Shown in pieces: positions 10,742 to 24,458 of a stretch of DNA of 64,000 bases. Position numbers and translations under genes: made by a program. Numbering within the stretch: the first letter of the stretch is position 1; every line of letters begins with the position of its first letter. The notes beneath the pieces were generated by a model. That model did not search any database. It worked only from the letters and a program-made list of their open reading frames with translations, and was not told the DNA's origin. The stretch is from Temnothorax longispinosus (Eukaryota; Arthropoda; Insecta; Hymenoptera; Formicidae), in NCBI RefSeq assembly GCF_030848805.1, contig NC_092366.1:5165724-5229723 (forward strand), written 5' to 3'.

Positions 10742-13700
10742 ATGCCGTTGGTCGTGAGGAATTGCCCGCATCTGGCCAACCGCGGCGATCTCGCCTTCAT
10801 CGAGGCGGTGATGGCCCGGGACGAGCGCTTCGCCAAGTGCAGCGACTGCGACACCCCGGGGCCCAATCTCTGGCTCTGCCTGTTCCCCGACTGCCGTTGG
10901 GTCGGCTGCGCGGAGACCCACCTCGATCACAGCACCATCCACAACCAGAACTTCCCGACCCACTGCGCCCACATGAACCTGTCCACCAACAGGATCTGGT
11001 GCTACGCCTGCAAGAGCGAGGCGATCACCAAGCACGTGCCGTCGCCCCCCTTGTCGCCGACGCAAATCGAGTTCAGAACTATCGGCAACAAGTACGCCGG
11101 GGACGCTCCCGGCAGCGTCGAGTCCAAGCTGGACGGCTTGGACAGGCTGATGCTCGACAAGTAAGCCAAAAGTTTTGTACAAACTTCCAATGCTAAAATG
11201 TTTACCCGCGCATTCCTGTGCATTCTTATTCTGAACTAAACTGTATCGTTGAATTAAAAACAGTCTAAATCTCGAGAACTCAGTGGTTGATGATCTTAGA
11301 GTGATTATCAATTATTGATTTTTTTCATTTAGTAGCAAGCATTTGTTCTGAGTAACTATGATATATATATATCCAGGCGAATGTGAATTAAGTTTAGAAT
11401 TTTGTAAAAAAAGAAACTTAATGTGTCTTTTTTTTTGTCAACAGGTTTTATGGAGATTGGGCGATAAACAGAGTCAATGCTGAGAAAGGAAATTCATTTA
11501 ACGAACGATGCGGGGATTCTCCCGATAGTACGGATTCGGACGAGAGCAAGGACTTTTCTGGGAAGCCAAGGGGTCTGGTGGGCTTGCAGAATATCGGCAA
11601 TACGTGTTACATGAATGCGGCGCTACAAGCCTTGTCCAATGTGTCTCCCTTGACACAGTTTTTCTTGGATTGCGGCCATATGGTCTGCTACATGTCGAAA
11701 GACAGGAAACCCGGATTGAGCCTGAACTATCTGAATCTCATTCGGGATATGTGGAACAAGAAAACCAGAGGATACGTTGTGCCGCATGGTATCCTTTCGG
11801 GCATCAGGACGGTTCATCCGATGTTTCGAGGGTACCATCAACATGACACGCAGGAATTTCTCAGATGTTTCATGGACCAGCTGCACGAGGAGCTGAAAGA
11901 GCACATCGAAGACGACAGGGACGTTCAGCTGCGACTAAAGGGGCTGGGAGACCAGTCCTCGGAGGACGAGGACGAGACCGAGATCGACGGTAATGCCTCC
12001 AGTCAGTCCGACGCCGAATACGAGACCTGCGACTCGGGCGTGAGCGAGCAGAGTTCTCTGAGCGACGAGGGCGAGCGCGGCACTAAGAGGCGTTACTCGC
12101 GCGTGTCGCAGACGGAGAAACTGCGGAACAAGTTCACCAACAGGAGTATGAAGAAGTCGAATGTCGAGCCGACGTCGTTGCCGTTCGCCCCGCCGCAACG
12201 CTCGCCGCAAAACTCGCCGGCCAAACATCGTACCAAGAAGCAAATGAAGACGCGCAGCATAATCAGCGACACATTTGACGGCAAGCTCTTGAGTAGCGTG
12301 CAATGCCTGACGTGCGATCGGATTTCCACTCGAGTGGAGACCTTCCAAGATCTGTCCTTGCCGATCCCGAGCCGAGATCACATCGACATGCTGCATCAGG
12401 GATCGCTGACGCCGCAGAAAGCCGGGCCGTGCTCGGACGTGGTCTACGTGACCAATCAGTCGGGCTGGCTGTCGTGGTTCCTGCAGTGGATGCGCTCGTG
12501 GTTCTGGGGACCAGTGGTCAGTTTGCACGACTGCCTGTCAGCATTTTTTAGCGCCGACGAGCTCAAGGGCGATAACATGTACAGCTGCGAGAAGTGCAAT
12601 AAGCTGCGCAACGGCATCAAGTTCTCCAAGGTTCTGGAACTACCCGAGATACTGTGCGTTCATTTGAAGAGGTTTCGCCACGAGCTGATGTTCAGCTCGA
12701 AGATCGCCAACTACGTATCGTTCCCCCTCGAGGGTCTCGACATGAGGCCTTATTTGCACAAGGAGTGCGTGTCCAAAGTCACCACTTACAATTTGATATC
12801 GGTCATTTGCCACCACGGCACGGCCGGCGGTGGCCACTACACCTGTTACGCGTTAAATCCTATCGCCAACAAGTGGTACGAGTTCGACGACCAGTGCGTC
12901 ACCGAGGTGTCGCCGGAAACGGTGAAGCACTGCGAGGCGTACGTCTTGTTCTACAAAAAATGGTCACCGGAAATATTGCAGTTGCGCGACAAAACTATGG
13001 AGCTGATGGAAATATCATCCCGCGAAGTGTCCGATCTGAACTTCTTCGTGTCCCGACAGTGGATCAATCGCTTCAACACGTTCTCCGAGCCTGGTCCGAT
13101 CGATAACTCCGACTTCCTATGTCCTCACGGAGGTGTAATCCCTGTTAGGGCGCAATTTGTCGACAAGATCAGCATGCCCATACCGCAAGCGGTTTGGGAA
13201 TACTTGTATAATGCGTAAGTTTCTGTGATGATGTTATTATTTCTTTTTATATTGTGCTTTTATATTTATATATCAAATTTTCATTTCTTTTTTCAGATTT
13301 GGAGGAGGCCCAGCCTGCACGCATCTGTACGAGTGTCCGACCTGCGAAGAGAAGTACGAATCCTTGCAGAAACGTAGACAGTACGAGATGGAACTGTTCC
13401 AACGATTGAATACTGACAATCCCACGGCCATTTATGCATTGGCCATGGCATGGCTGAGACAGTGGCAGAGCTTCGTCCGAGGCAAGGAGACGCAGCCACC
13501 TGGACCAATCGATAATAATTCCATCGTTGTAAATAAAAATGGGCAAAATAGTCTTAAAGTTGGTAAGTCTTCCTCCATCTCGACAAATAAGCAAGTCTTT
13601 TTTCATCTCGAAACGATTTGGCCTGTTCGTTTTCGCTGCACTTCTGAACTAGTGCAATAAGTTAGAATGAAACAAATATACTTTCTTTCATTCTAATTAT

Positions 13701-14127
13701 TGCACTAGTTCAGAAGTGCAGCGAAAACGAACAGGCCAATTGTCAAGTCGTAATTGTCAGATTATCAAAAAGGATTATGTTTTATTTTATTTCTCTTTAA
13801 CTCTTATTCTCCCTTTTCGTAGGCTCGGATTACGGTCAGATCCCCGAAGAGTTGTGGCAATTCTTCCTGACTACATACGGCGGTGGACCAGAGCTAATGC
13901 TGCACTCGTGTCAACGACCGGTGCCCGCTCAGCCTAACGTTTCTATACATTCCGCGTCGAATCCAAATTTGATAGATCCGAATCTTAAATGCAATCGCGT
14001 AGAAGCTAAAGCCAACAAACTTTGTACGACCAGGAGCTCGGAGACGATTTCGCAACAGGACAGCGCGATCGAGAGCCTAATTTCGAGCAGCGACTCCCAT
14101 CAGACGCAGAGGGACGTGAGCGAGTGA
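10742..14127 (+). CDS. Usp20-33: USP20/USP33-type ubiquitin-specific protease
   Basis: Four coding exons, 10742-11160, 11445-13214, 13297-13562 and 13823-14127, join in phase to about 919 aa, similar to USP20/33. Domains in order: an N-terminal UBP zinc finger (C and H ladder from NCPHL to about residue 100), a USP catalytic domain with the Cys box GLQNIGNTCYMNAALQAL (nucleophile near residue 194) and His box GTAGGGHYTCYALNP (His near 604), interrupted by a long acidic/Ser-rich insert at about 305-400, then two DUSP domains (SRQWINRFNTFSEPGPIDN; AMAWLRQWQSFVRG). This order is diagnostic of USP20/33. In vertebrates these enzymes deubiquitinate receptors and HIF-pathway proteins. The frame is open further upstream to 10565, but ATG 10742 has the better context and starts at the zinc finger. 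The stop codon overlaps a GTGAGT, so an alternative 3' exon is possible. Confidence 0.93.
13618..13739. mobile_element. 122-bp palindromic MITE in USP20-33 intron 3
   Basis: TTGGCCTGTTCGTTTTCGCT at 13618 is mirrored by its reverse complement ending at 13739. The arms are about 55 bp, nearly perfect, and meet around a short loop near 13670-13685. No ORF is present. It fills nearly half of the 260-bp intron. Confidence 0.85.
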
Positions 14128-17100
14128 GTACGTCGCGTGCGAATTGCAATTTTGCAGCCTCGTTCACCGCGACGAACATTTCCATTGGTTTCCTTTAAGT
14201 TTAGTCTCTAAGTAATCAAATTATTCTACTTTCGAAATTCCACGCTTTCGAAGTTTCACGCTCAGATCGAGAGACGGCTTAGCACTTCCTTATTAGATTA
14301 TTACAGACGAGACGATCTCGATACCTTTGGAAATGAAACAATCATTGTCTTATTTTTTGAGATTTGACGATGAAAAGACAATCGGAATACCTTTTATACC
14401 GGTAGCGATTTTTGTACGAAATTTGTGAAGCCGAATCGTGTGCGTTCATGTGCTAAACCTGAAAGTAATCAAATCATAAGGAAGAAATATATGCGTATAT
14501 GATCGAATGACTGCGTTTTGTCGTTAATTGTAGCGTGATATATCTTGACGGTAATTACATTTTGTCATAATATATATAGCGACATATTAATCTTGCTTGG
14601 AAAAAAAACTGAGAACAGAACGCTTGTCTCTTAGTTCTCTATGGGAAAGAGTCCCCATTGAGGAATGCCACACTCTCGAACATGTAACACGCTCTTCTTT
14701 TATTTCCAAATCGTCGGTTTGGAAAATCGAATGACACTGATTGTTTTAGGTCCATTGTTCTGACGCTGTAAAGTCGCGATTCAGCGATGCTCGTTCAGCG
14801 GCGTGGAATTTCACCGTACAATTTCATCGATGGGAATATTGTATATGATGGGTCAACGTAGTTATAGTACAAAATAATTTTTGCTATACATAGATGACTG
14901 TATTATTTAAATACAAATCTTAGCTCGTACCTTTTCTTTCGCCCAAAGTCTAGGCCGTAACATCGCGCATGACCTCGATAGATGTATCACATATTTTCGA
15001 TGTTTGTACATTTGCCAACGTGCGCGTGTGTGTATCATTCTTGCACATAAATACCAGAGATGGCTTTCTTTTTTCTCCTTCACTTTCGCGAACTTATGTA
15101 CATAACGTCGTTACTTTTTCTCCGTTGGTGGTAGCCTCTCATCCGGAAAGAAAGAAATAAAAGATATGGAAGACTGACAAATATCGATTTTATTTAAAGA
15201 GAAACTTTCAGTTAATTGTACGATTTAGCGGCAACCGAGTCACGAGATCGAACGCAATCATGCAATGAACCACGATCTTTTTTACGTTTTGTTTTTAAAC
15301 GGAGGAAATATTGTTATTTAGTAAATTAATTGCTGTACACGTATCTTTCGTAATATTCACCAGATCCAACGAGGATTTCTCGTAGCGTACGATTCGCTGA
15401 TCTCTTTCGCCGTTTTCAAACACATGAAACAGTTGAGCTTGGCAATTATTTGTATAAGCGACGAAACGTGCTTCTTAAGGCTCCTGTTTCCCACAGCCGC
15501 GTTAAATTATGACATCAGGAAGATAAATCATTGGAATCTCTTCTATATGTCGAGATAAATTAGCTTTTCACGTGCCATTACGTTAAGCATAACAGAAATA
15601 TTATCTTATCTTACTTTATACTTTTGCCTCCTTCTGGCAAAATTCTGACATAATGTTCAAGTATTTATTAACCATCGTCTGTATTACGTATAAAAGGGAG
15701 AGGATTGTTATGATTTAGAATATTTGAGGATTAATTTAAGGTATTGAGAATATTTGTGTTCATGATATCTATATATGTTAAATTACAACATATATTCTCC
15801 ATATGCTTTTGTGATAAATATTTTAAATTTTATACGTCACGATTTCTTGCAATTCCTAAACAAATAATTTCAGAATTATGTAATGACTTGGCTGCATCAG
15901 AATTATAAAGCATTACATTAGTCTAGAAGCAGGAGATTAGTAAAAACGTTGAGCTATATAAGCACTTAGTGATTATAAATACTTGGACATTTTGTATTAA
16001 AAGTACACACGTTCTCTCTCTTTCTAGTACTTAAGAAGCGTGTTCTATCGCATATAGGCCGTTAATTGCGTAGTTTAATTACTTTATATGCTCGTAGAAA
16101 GAAAAGTGAAAAGAATCGCGAGCTTCTCGTGTAAGCTCAGCTGTGTCTTCGTGGATCCTATCTTGTTACCGAGGACATTTATCCTTATAGCAACCGTTCA
16201 TTTTAATACCACAATTGCATATTGCGAGGAAAAGTAAAGAGAAAACGCAATGCAATGCGAGCTCCACCCGCAGGGACGCAAACAATTTAAAAGAATTGTT
16301 AAGGCCAATTTTGTTTGTAATTATTATCCAGAGCGAAGCGCATAAGGTGAATAATAAATAAGTTGGTTTCTTTATTTATTGAAACATCCGGACTATGTCA
16401 TTTCCAAGCGAAGCGTGCATGCGTTTCTTCGTGGTCTAAAGTATCCTAATTTATTTCTTATAGCTATGGAATTTTAATCGGTTCATCGTGGCTTGATAAA
16501 AACTCTTCGCAAGTTAGAAATTCGCAATTGCAAAACGTCAATTGAATCACGATTGATCAGATATACTACAATTTTGAACCTTCGAACCACAATATCGCTA
16601 AAGGATTTCTTCCCACGATGCTGCTGCATAACAACTGCAATCTCATTCCGTAAGTTTAATTAAGAGCGCATCAAGTTCTCGATGTCTAATCTACTTTATC
16701 TATTTGATACAACAAGATTGTGTGGTTAATAATAATACGAATAAAGTGATCCAAGCGTTTCTTCGAAGAGACAACTGTATCTCTCTGTCGTCGCGGTCAT
16801 CAACCCCAAATCCCAACGTCGTGTCTCGCGTCAGCTTCTCTCACGAGAAGCGTGCGATCTGTTTCCATCTTGGAAAGGGGAAAACGAGATGCGAACGGGA
16901 TCTACAATCGCCTCCGCGATTAATTCGAGCGAAGTCACGCATGATGATCCGCGTATTTGCGCGTGGCTCAAGGGTCGGCGGGTCTTATCCCACCCCCGTT
17001 TGTGAGGGGGTGCCTCGCGGATACACGGCGCGGGAGGCACGCGCGAGATGACGATAACGTCTCTCTCTTTCGCGGAGAGCATCGATCGAATCCTGCGCAT

Positions 17101-17919
17101 TCGGGGGAGGCTGGCCATATTACCCCCGCGGATCTCCCCGATCCCTTGAAACGCCGCCGTGGTCCCCGCTGCTGGTCGATGCCGCGGATCGACGGGTTCG
17201 CCTCCGCGATTCTGGCTTCGCAGGCCGCGGTGTAGATCGTACGGGAATCGTCGTCATCATGCGGCTCCACAATCCGGGTAGTTAGGTAGTCTCGCGTCTC
17301 CCCCGTCGTCGTCGTCGTCGTCGTCTCTCGACCTCTTCTCCGTCTTATTATTTTCTTTCTTTCCTTCCTCCTCGCGTCTTCATGAAGCCTCGCTTTCGAC
17401 CGGGGCCGTTTTTAGTTTAGTCTCTCATTTCCGCGCTGCGCGAGGCTCGAATCGTCGGGGAGTCGAGGAGCCGGGATCTCCCAGGAGGAACATCCGAGGC
17501 GGGCACCAGATTCGCCATTTGGTAAGCACGATTGTCTCATTGATAATGCCAGTACGAACTAATCTGTAACATTAAGGACTCTGAGACTTTTATGTAATGA
17601 GAGAGAGAAGCTTTCCCTCCCTCCACGCTCGATCTACCCACAAACGCATCCCCCTTGCACGTCCCCCTCGTTCCCCTCGTTACTAATTTAACACATTTTA
17701 CTCACCACTGGCATATATTCTCTGTATTTGCAACACCTGCAAGACCCGGACGATAAAAATTTGGATAGCCCGAAGTAATGTCCGACACCCCATTTACCTC
17801 GCTGGGGAATGCTATACTTCACCCCCTACACCTCTTCAGTCACTGTACCCAGTTTACGTGCCGGGCCGCGTCTGTAAGGAATTAAACATATCCGCCGTAG
17901 AAGCAACAGATAGGGAGAA
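14128..17919. other. Intergenic region USP20-33 to VGAT
   Basis: This 3.8-kb stretch has no supported coding exon. The first part is AT-rich and probably includes the USP 3' UTR. From about 16790 the sequence turns GC-rich with many CpGs, and a (CGT)n run lies at 17304-17326. A GTAAGC donor after TTCGCCATTTG at 17521 could end an untranslated first exon of VGAT. No RNA gene was recognised. Confidence 0.4.
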
Positions 17920-19926
17920 ATGGCGAATTTCCGGGGATTTTATATACCCACCTTCGGCGCAACGGTCAACGTCGCCTGGGAGACCTTGAAGGCCATGTGG
18001 CCGGAGAACAGTCCGTGCATGGAGCTGATCCGCGGCGGCGGCGGCGTCGGCGGTGGCGGTATGGGCCAGGGCCATCCCCAAGGCCAGCCCGGCCATGCCC
18101 AGTTCAAGTCCTTCGACGAGGGTCACGACAATACCGAGATGATGACCATGAACGGTGATCGGGCGTATCGAGATCAGAACAATGTCGGGATCGCCGAGGA
18201 CTCCTTCAGCTACCAGAGGAGCGGGTAAGGATTGCATCGCGTTTCCCAGTCGGAACTCACTTCCCGTCTCCTACCTCAGGTTTTAATTCATCATCCACAT
18301 CTCGCTCCGATTTCAGGGACAAAGTTAGAACCGGGAGCGTAAGCAGCGGTGAGTTCAGCGAGTACGACGAGGGTGGCGGAGAGTTCGGCGGGCCAGGTGT
18401 CAAGATCAACGAGTGGCAAGCCGCTTGGAACGTTACAAATGCCATTCAGGTACATATGCAGGATCAAAGACGGAGTTTCCGGTAGCTCTGTGCGAAATTC
18501 TTTTCACTAACGTGGAAAGGAAAAATAAAATTTGTATCAGAAAAATACAATTGTACAATAATTTTCTACAGCTTCTGCCTTTGAATGGAAGACAATATAG
18601 AATCTATATCCATTTATATAGAAGCTGAGAAACGTTATTGCGATGTTGTAACATTTAGTTGTGAAAAGTCTCGTCGTAAAAGGAAATTATTATACAATTG
18701 TATTTATCCGTGAATCATCCGTTTTCACGCGAATTTTTCAGGGAATGTTCATCGTCTCTCTGCCGTTCGCCGTTCTACGTGGCGGTTACTGGGCGATCGC
18801 CGCGATGATCGGGATCGCGCATATTTGCTGCTACACCGGCAAGATCCTGGTCGAGTGCCTGTACGAGCTGGACACGGTGACGGGGCAACGTGTGCGGGTA
18901 CGAGATTCGTACGTGGCCATCGCCAAGGTGTGCTTCGGGCCGACGTGGGGCGCCCGCGCCGTCAACATCGCGCAGATCATCGAGCTGCTGATGACCTGCA
19001 TTCTGTACGTGGTCGTATGCGGCGACCTGATGATCGGCACCTTTCCCGAGGGCGCGATCGACACCCGCAGCTGGATGATGCTGATCGGCATATTTCTGCT
19101 GCCGCTCGGCTTCCTCAAGTCCCTGCAGCACGTATCCGTGCTGAGCTTCTGGTGCACAATGTCTCACCTCTTCATCAACGCGATCATCATCGGTTACTGT
19201 CTCCTGGAGATTGGTGACTGGGGCTGGTCGAAGGTGAAGTGGACGATCGACATAAAGAACTTCCCGATCTCGCTCGGCGTCATTGTCTTCAGCTATACGT
19301 CGCAGATCTTCCTGCCTACCCTCGAGGGCAATCTCATCGATCGCTCCAAGTTCGACTGGATGTTGAACTGGAGCCACATCGCCGCGGCCGCGTTCAAGTC
19401 GCTCTTCGGCTGGATCTGCTTCCTGACCTTTCAGAACGACACGCAGCAGGTGATCACGAACAACCTGCACTCGGCCGGCTTCAAGGGCCTGGTGAACCTG
19501 TGCCTGGTCGTCAAAGCGGTGCTCTCGTACCCGCTGCCGTATTACGCGGCCTGCGAGCTCCTCGAGCGCGCCTTCTTCCGCGGCCGGCCGAAGACGCTTT
19601 TCCCGACCATCTGGACGGTGGATCGCGAGCTCAAGGTCTGGGGCCTGGCCTGGCGGGTCGGCGTGATTGTGTTTACCATCCTGATGGCAATCTTCATACC
19701 GCACTTCAGCATCCTGATGGGCTTCATCGGCTCCTTTACCGGCACCATGCTCTCCTTCATCTGGCCCTGCTACTTCCATCTGAAACTGAAGAGGAACTCG
19801 ATGGAGTGGAGCGCCGTAGCGTACGATTGCTTCGTCATCTTCCTCGGTATTCTCTTCGGCGTGATCGGCGTCTACGATTCCGGCTCCGCGCTGATCGATG
19901 CCTTCGAGATCGGCCTGCCCTTCTGA
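17920..19926 (+). CDS. VGAT: Vesicular GABA transporter (VGAT/VIAAT, SLC32 family)
   Basis: Three coding exons, 17920-18224, 18317-18449 and 18742-19926, give 540 aa (human VGAT is 525). The N-terminal cytosolic domain is Gly-rich and acidic and ends in KINEWQAAWNVTNAIQ, followed directly by the first membrane segment GMFIVSLPFAVLRGGYWAIA, the hallmark junction of VGAT. Further family blocks are CCYTGKILVECLYEL, SLGVIVFSYTSQIFLPTLEG and SYPLPYYAACELLE. The rest has about nine to ten hydrophobic segments typical of the amino-acid/auxin permease fold. The protein loads GABA and glycine into synaptic vesicles by proton exchange. Exon 3 is strongly GC-rich compared with its flanks. A non-coding first exon ending near 17521 is possible but unproven. 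Confidence 0.96.
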
Positions 19927-22900
19927 GCGATCTCGCGCCAGCTAGGTCCTTTTGTTGTTCTTGTCTCGCACCAAAATGATATTGCCGAAACGTTCTCGAG
20001 CCGCCGAAATATTTGACTCTCGAATTTCAACACGTTGCTCGGTACTCGTGCAATAATTGCTGATGCATGCGGGAGACTACATAACATTCAAAACAGAAGA
20101 ACGGATAATTGAGAATTTTGTGCTTTGGAAAAAATTTGAAATTTTTCTGAATAACATTCTGATTAATAATCAACGAAGCTTGTTTTTTTTACAAAGTGTA
20201 CTAGTACCAAATTTAAAAAAAATATGTATATCATTGCGAAGTCCTTTTTAACTATAAACGCAATTCTAAAAATTTCATAAAATTATAAGAAATGTCTCTG
20301 ATTTTGAAACATGTTAGTCGAGGATCAAATATTTCACGTGCTCGAGGGTGATTATTTAGTATGAGAATTTTGCATCGCGTGTAACTCTATACCTATTTCC
20401 TATCACGCATCATTTTAACGTCTTTATTATTTTTACGAAATGGCGCAGTTATATTTCTTAAAAACAATCTTTAATTGATCAAGCCATTAAAGTGTAAAAG
20501 CGTCTCCTCATTCGTGTAAAAATCTATCACACGATCTGTACTTTCGTAATGGCACGTTTTAGTTTTTCACGTCGCAGATTCACATTTAACACACCAATTT
20601 TCCCAGTTATGATAGCTTCGAGCGAGCTGACGTTTAGAGACGTGAAAAATCAAAATTAGACGAGAACGTACTATTTTCTAAACCCAACTGTAGCGCTCTC
20701 TTTTTTCAGAAGGAAGATTATTGGCTCCTTAGAGCCGTTAAAAATTCCGTTGTACGTTTCACGTTTCGGCCGGGATCGCGACGTTTCTATAAAGCGAGGA
20801 ATTTATCCATTCGTCAAGTCTTCCAATGCCCGATTTATGCATTTGCATTTCGGGAGCCTTTAGATAAAATGAGATATCAAACGCGCATTGAACGTGTGAC
20901 AATAAAGCACGATAAGTAACGATGTCTTCCACGATGCAGCAGCAAGCAGAGCGCAGCCTAACTAGTAGTTGACTACTGTTACAGTTTTCTGGATTTTATA
21001 ATTGTATCGCTGCGGAGTTACATACCCGTGTAATAATTTTTATGCGACGCGTCGAATTGTGAATCGCGACGACGGGACGGACGAGCACGACTTTGTCATG
21101 CTACGTTAGCGACAGCCTTTTAGCCGATGATGAATCTGCCAAATAACTTTTTGGAATAAAGTAGTCCGCCGTGCGCCGTCCCGTCGCCGGAACAAACGAG
21201 ACGCAAGACGATGCGTGAACAGTTATGTACAACCGAGTACAATTAGTTATATAATCCAACGTCTTCCAAGATCGTATAGATCGTTAGTTTAAGGAGTATA
21301 GACAATGTAGTCGTTCCGTGAAACTGCAGAATGCCGCGATGGCTCGAGAAGTATTTTATATACGAGATACGTCTCGTAAAATTTATATTCTGTACGGACA
21401 ATTAGCAACGTGCTACATTTTTTTTTTCAAGATCCAGAAATGAATTTATAAATTTTTGGACTCTTGACATTCATGGATCCTCAAGATAACTAATGTTTAA
21501 TGGCGTGGATGCTTGATTTGATAGATTTTTAGATTCACAGATTTTAGACTCTTTGAATTATTGAATTGGTTTTTGATTCCATTTTTGATAAGCTTTTGGA
21601 TATGTAAATCTTTTAAAAGTACTCTTTCTAAAAATCCTTGAGATCTTGCTTTTTTTTCTTTCCTCAAAGCCACACGAGCGTTCTGCAGACACGGGAAATT
21701 CGCAGGCTAACTAAAACGCGTTAATAATCGTGAAACGAGTCTTCCAATAATGTCTTCCAGAACGATAATATTGATAAAAATAATAACAATATCGCTATAT
21801 GATAATGATGTATTACTATTTATTGAGCAAAGAATCTTTGTCGAATGATATTAAGCGTTATATTGAGAATTGTAGACGTTAAGAGTTAACTCATAAGTTA
21901 CGGTCATATGCATAATTGATGTTTCATATCAATGAATATATCAATGACACATAATGTAAGTAAAGTCACGCTGTTCACGAAATCAATTTAGATCGTTAAC
22001 GAGGGATCATCCTACTCCATTGTATCAACAATAATGATCAAAAGTGGTTGAATGAGAATTGCGTTGGTATCTTCTCTTCGTGATTATCGAACGACGGTAG
22101 ATCGGTAATGTTTGTCGTGTAAAATTTAATTTTGCTTTTTGATATATCGTGCGAAACGAGAGAGAGAGAGAGCCTCCCAATAATGTCTTCCAGAATCTCT
22201 CTTATCGGCCTGAGAAAAATAGAATGCTGCAACATAAAATCCGTTGTAAAATCCAGAGAAATAGTTGTTCCAACTAGATAATGCTAATCACGATGAGATA
22301 CTTCGAGATGATGTTCTGACGCGGACGAAACCAAGCACGTATAGGCTTCCGAAGCTCTTTTGCAGAAATATTCATATATTTCGCGGCGTTTTCGCGAAGA
22401 GCAAACCTCATCGGTGTGTTGTGTAGGCAGAATATACCTATAAACGTTATAAAATGATGTAAAGCGGCCTCCGTATTATGAAAAAAAAATATGAAAATAC
22501 ATTATCCGTATGAGTACGAGGAGTGATAATATATTAACAAAATTTTACGGGCGTACTTTACTTCACCCGGTATAATATAATACACATATTGTTTCTTTAC
22601 AGAATCACACCTGCAAGAATTTGTTTTCAACACAGAATTAAATTTTGTTTTGAATTGCTCTTGCTTACTCAGATGCATATATTTGTAGCAGGAAAAGTGA
22701 AGGATAAATTGAGTGGATATTTCATTAGTCAATACATATATATGTAATTATATTTATTAACAATGCTTTATTATTATTTTTCACAATAGAATAATCTCAG
22801 AAATGCTATGACTGAAAGTAACAGAATTACGGAGGCTTGAAATTCCAAACATTATGGATATGGCAACGTCACTTTTCCTAACAAGGAAAATAAAAAGTTT

Positions 22901-24458
22901 ATATATTAGACAACAGAGTTAGGTTCAAAAGAAGTGCTCTTGAGAAAATCTAAAATTCTCACTTATGCATTATCGTCGTTTCCGACGAGCCTAATTACTA
23001 TCTCTAATATGATATATGAAGTATAAAAAATTAATAATCGAATATGTGCGTATATTCTACATGATTTTACTCCTTCGATGAAATTCAACTAGATCAATTC
23101 AGATATGATTTTCAGTCGCATGAGCCTCCAGGAGTTACCTAATAGTATGTCAACGAATCATACAAGCAACGAACGAAACAAAGATTAAAAAACAAATATT
23201 AATGCAATATATAAATAAAAAAATAGATATATATATATAATATATAAATAAATTCAAATAACATTGTCGATCCGTAAAAGTTGCTTTTGCTCTAATGTTA
23301 GGTATAATCATTGTTAAATCTAGTTAGAATTTGTTAATTTCACAGCTGTTCTCGATCTGAAACATCCCGTTTTTTTTTATTGCTTGTGCTAAAATATTCT
23401 TTGATTGTCACTTGAACAGGAGTGAATTTTTCTTTCGGGTTACATTTCATATAAAAATTCGAAGATGTCATACACAGTAACTTTGCTATTTTTTTTCTGT
23501 TATAAAAGCGCTGTTTCTGTTAAAATTGTGCACGTTATATGTATGTATATATAGATGTCTCAAATTTGCTGTGCCACCCGTTAATGATACCTGAGATAAA
23601 TGAGATTATTTCAAGACGAAAATTCTAATACCAAAATGCCGAGGCTATAATATATAGTTTTTAAATAAGAAGTCTTCAAAGTTGGCCAATCAAGTTGTCC
23701 GAAATTCGCACGTTCAGTTATGTCACATTGCGCAGTAGTGAAGATATTTTCAAGCCCATCAATTCATTTATTCTTTTCTCTAGAATTAATGTGCTTTAAA
23801 ACACTTTCATTATATACTGCAATGTGACATGCCTGAGCGTGCAAATTTGATTGGCCAACTTTGAAAACTTCTTATTTAAAAACTATTATAGGCATCTTGA
23901 TATTAAAATTTTTGTCTTAAAATAATCTTAGGTATCTGCCATTAACAGGTAACACTGCAGGTCTGGAACATCCTGTATATATGCATACATATATATACAT
24001 ACATATATATACACACGTGCTACATATAGCATACTGCATATATGTAGCATTTACATAGTACTCGAAATTTAGAGCAATCTTAAGAGAATCAGAGAAATAA
24101 AATTAAACATATAATATAACAGAGTATTTATATATATGTATATATATAAAATTCTGAAACAAAAAAATATAATTACATACGATATATTATCACTCGGCAA
24201 ACTTGCAGTCATCCACGTAACATTCTCGAATGCTTGTTCCAAAAATAAGAATTCGTTGGGAACTATTCGAATAACTTGATTTTCTCAACTCGTATATTGC
24301 CATAAAAATTAACTTTTGAAATATATATCACGCATTTCAACAAATATTTATAAAAGCTTTGTCTCCTATCAGACGTTGTCTATCGGTAACTTACAGTTAC
24401 AAAGTTATATCATAACACTTCATACATTTTTACTTCACACTTCCCTCTGTTATTTTTT
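19927..24458. other. Intergenic region VGAT to CCDC9-like gene
   Basis: This 4.5-kb AT-rich region lies between convergent genes. I see no supported exon and no RNA gene. It contains the long inverted-repeat element at about 23553-23973, TA/ATACAT microsatellites (about 23215-23250 and 23985-24020) and presumably long 3' UTRs of both neighbours. Confidence 0.5.
23553..23973. mobile_element. Foldback element with about 170-bp inverted repeats
   Basis: Sequence from about 23553 (GATGTCTCAAATTTGCTGTG) to about 23730 (including AAAGTTGGCCAATCAA and TATGTCACATTGC) reappears in reverse complement from about 23820 to 23973 (GCAATGTGACAT... and TTGATTGGCCAACTTTG). The arms are diverged by about 15-20 percent, so the copy is old. 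The roughly 90-bp centre is unrelated sequence. No ORF is present. Confidence 0.75.

Noticed and set aside
11935..12528. Antisense open frame opposite the USP catalytic exon
   Set aside because: Shadow of the real coding strand; composition is biased and no family is recognisable.
18775..19779. Long antisense open frame (334 codons) opposite VGAT exon 3
   Set aside because: It is the mirror of GC-rich VGAT codons (polar, His/Gln/Asp/Arg-rich, no fold) and has no start or splice context.
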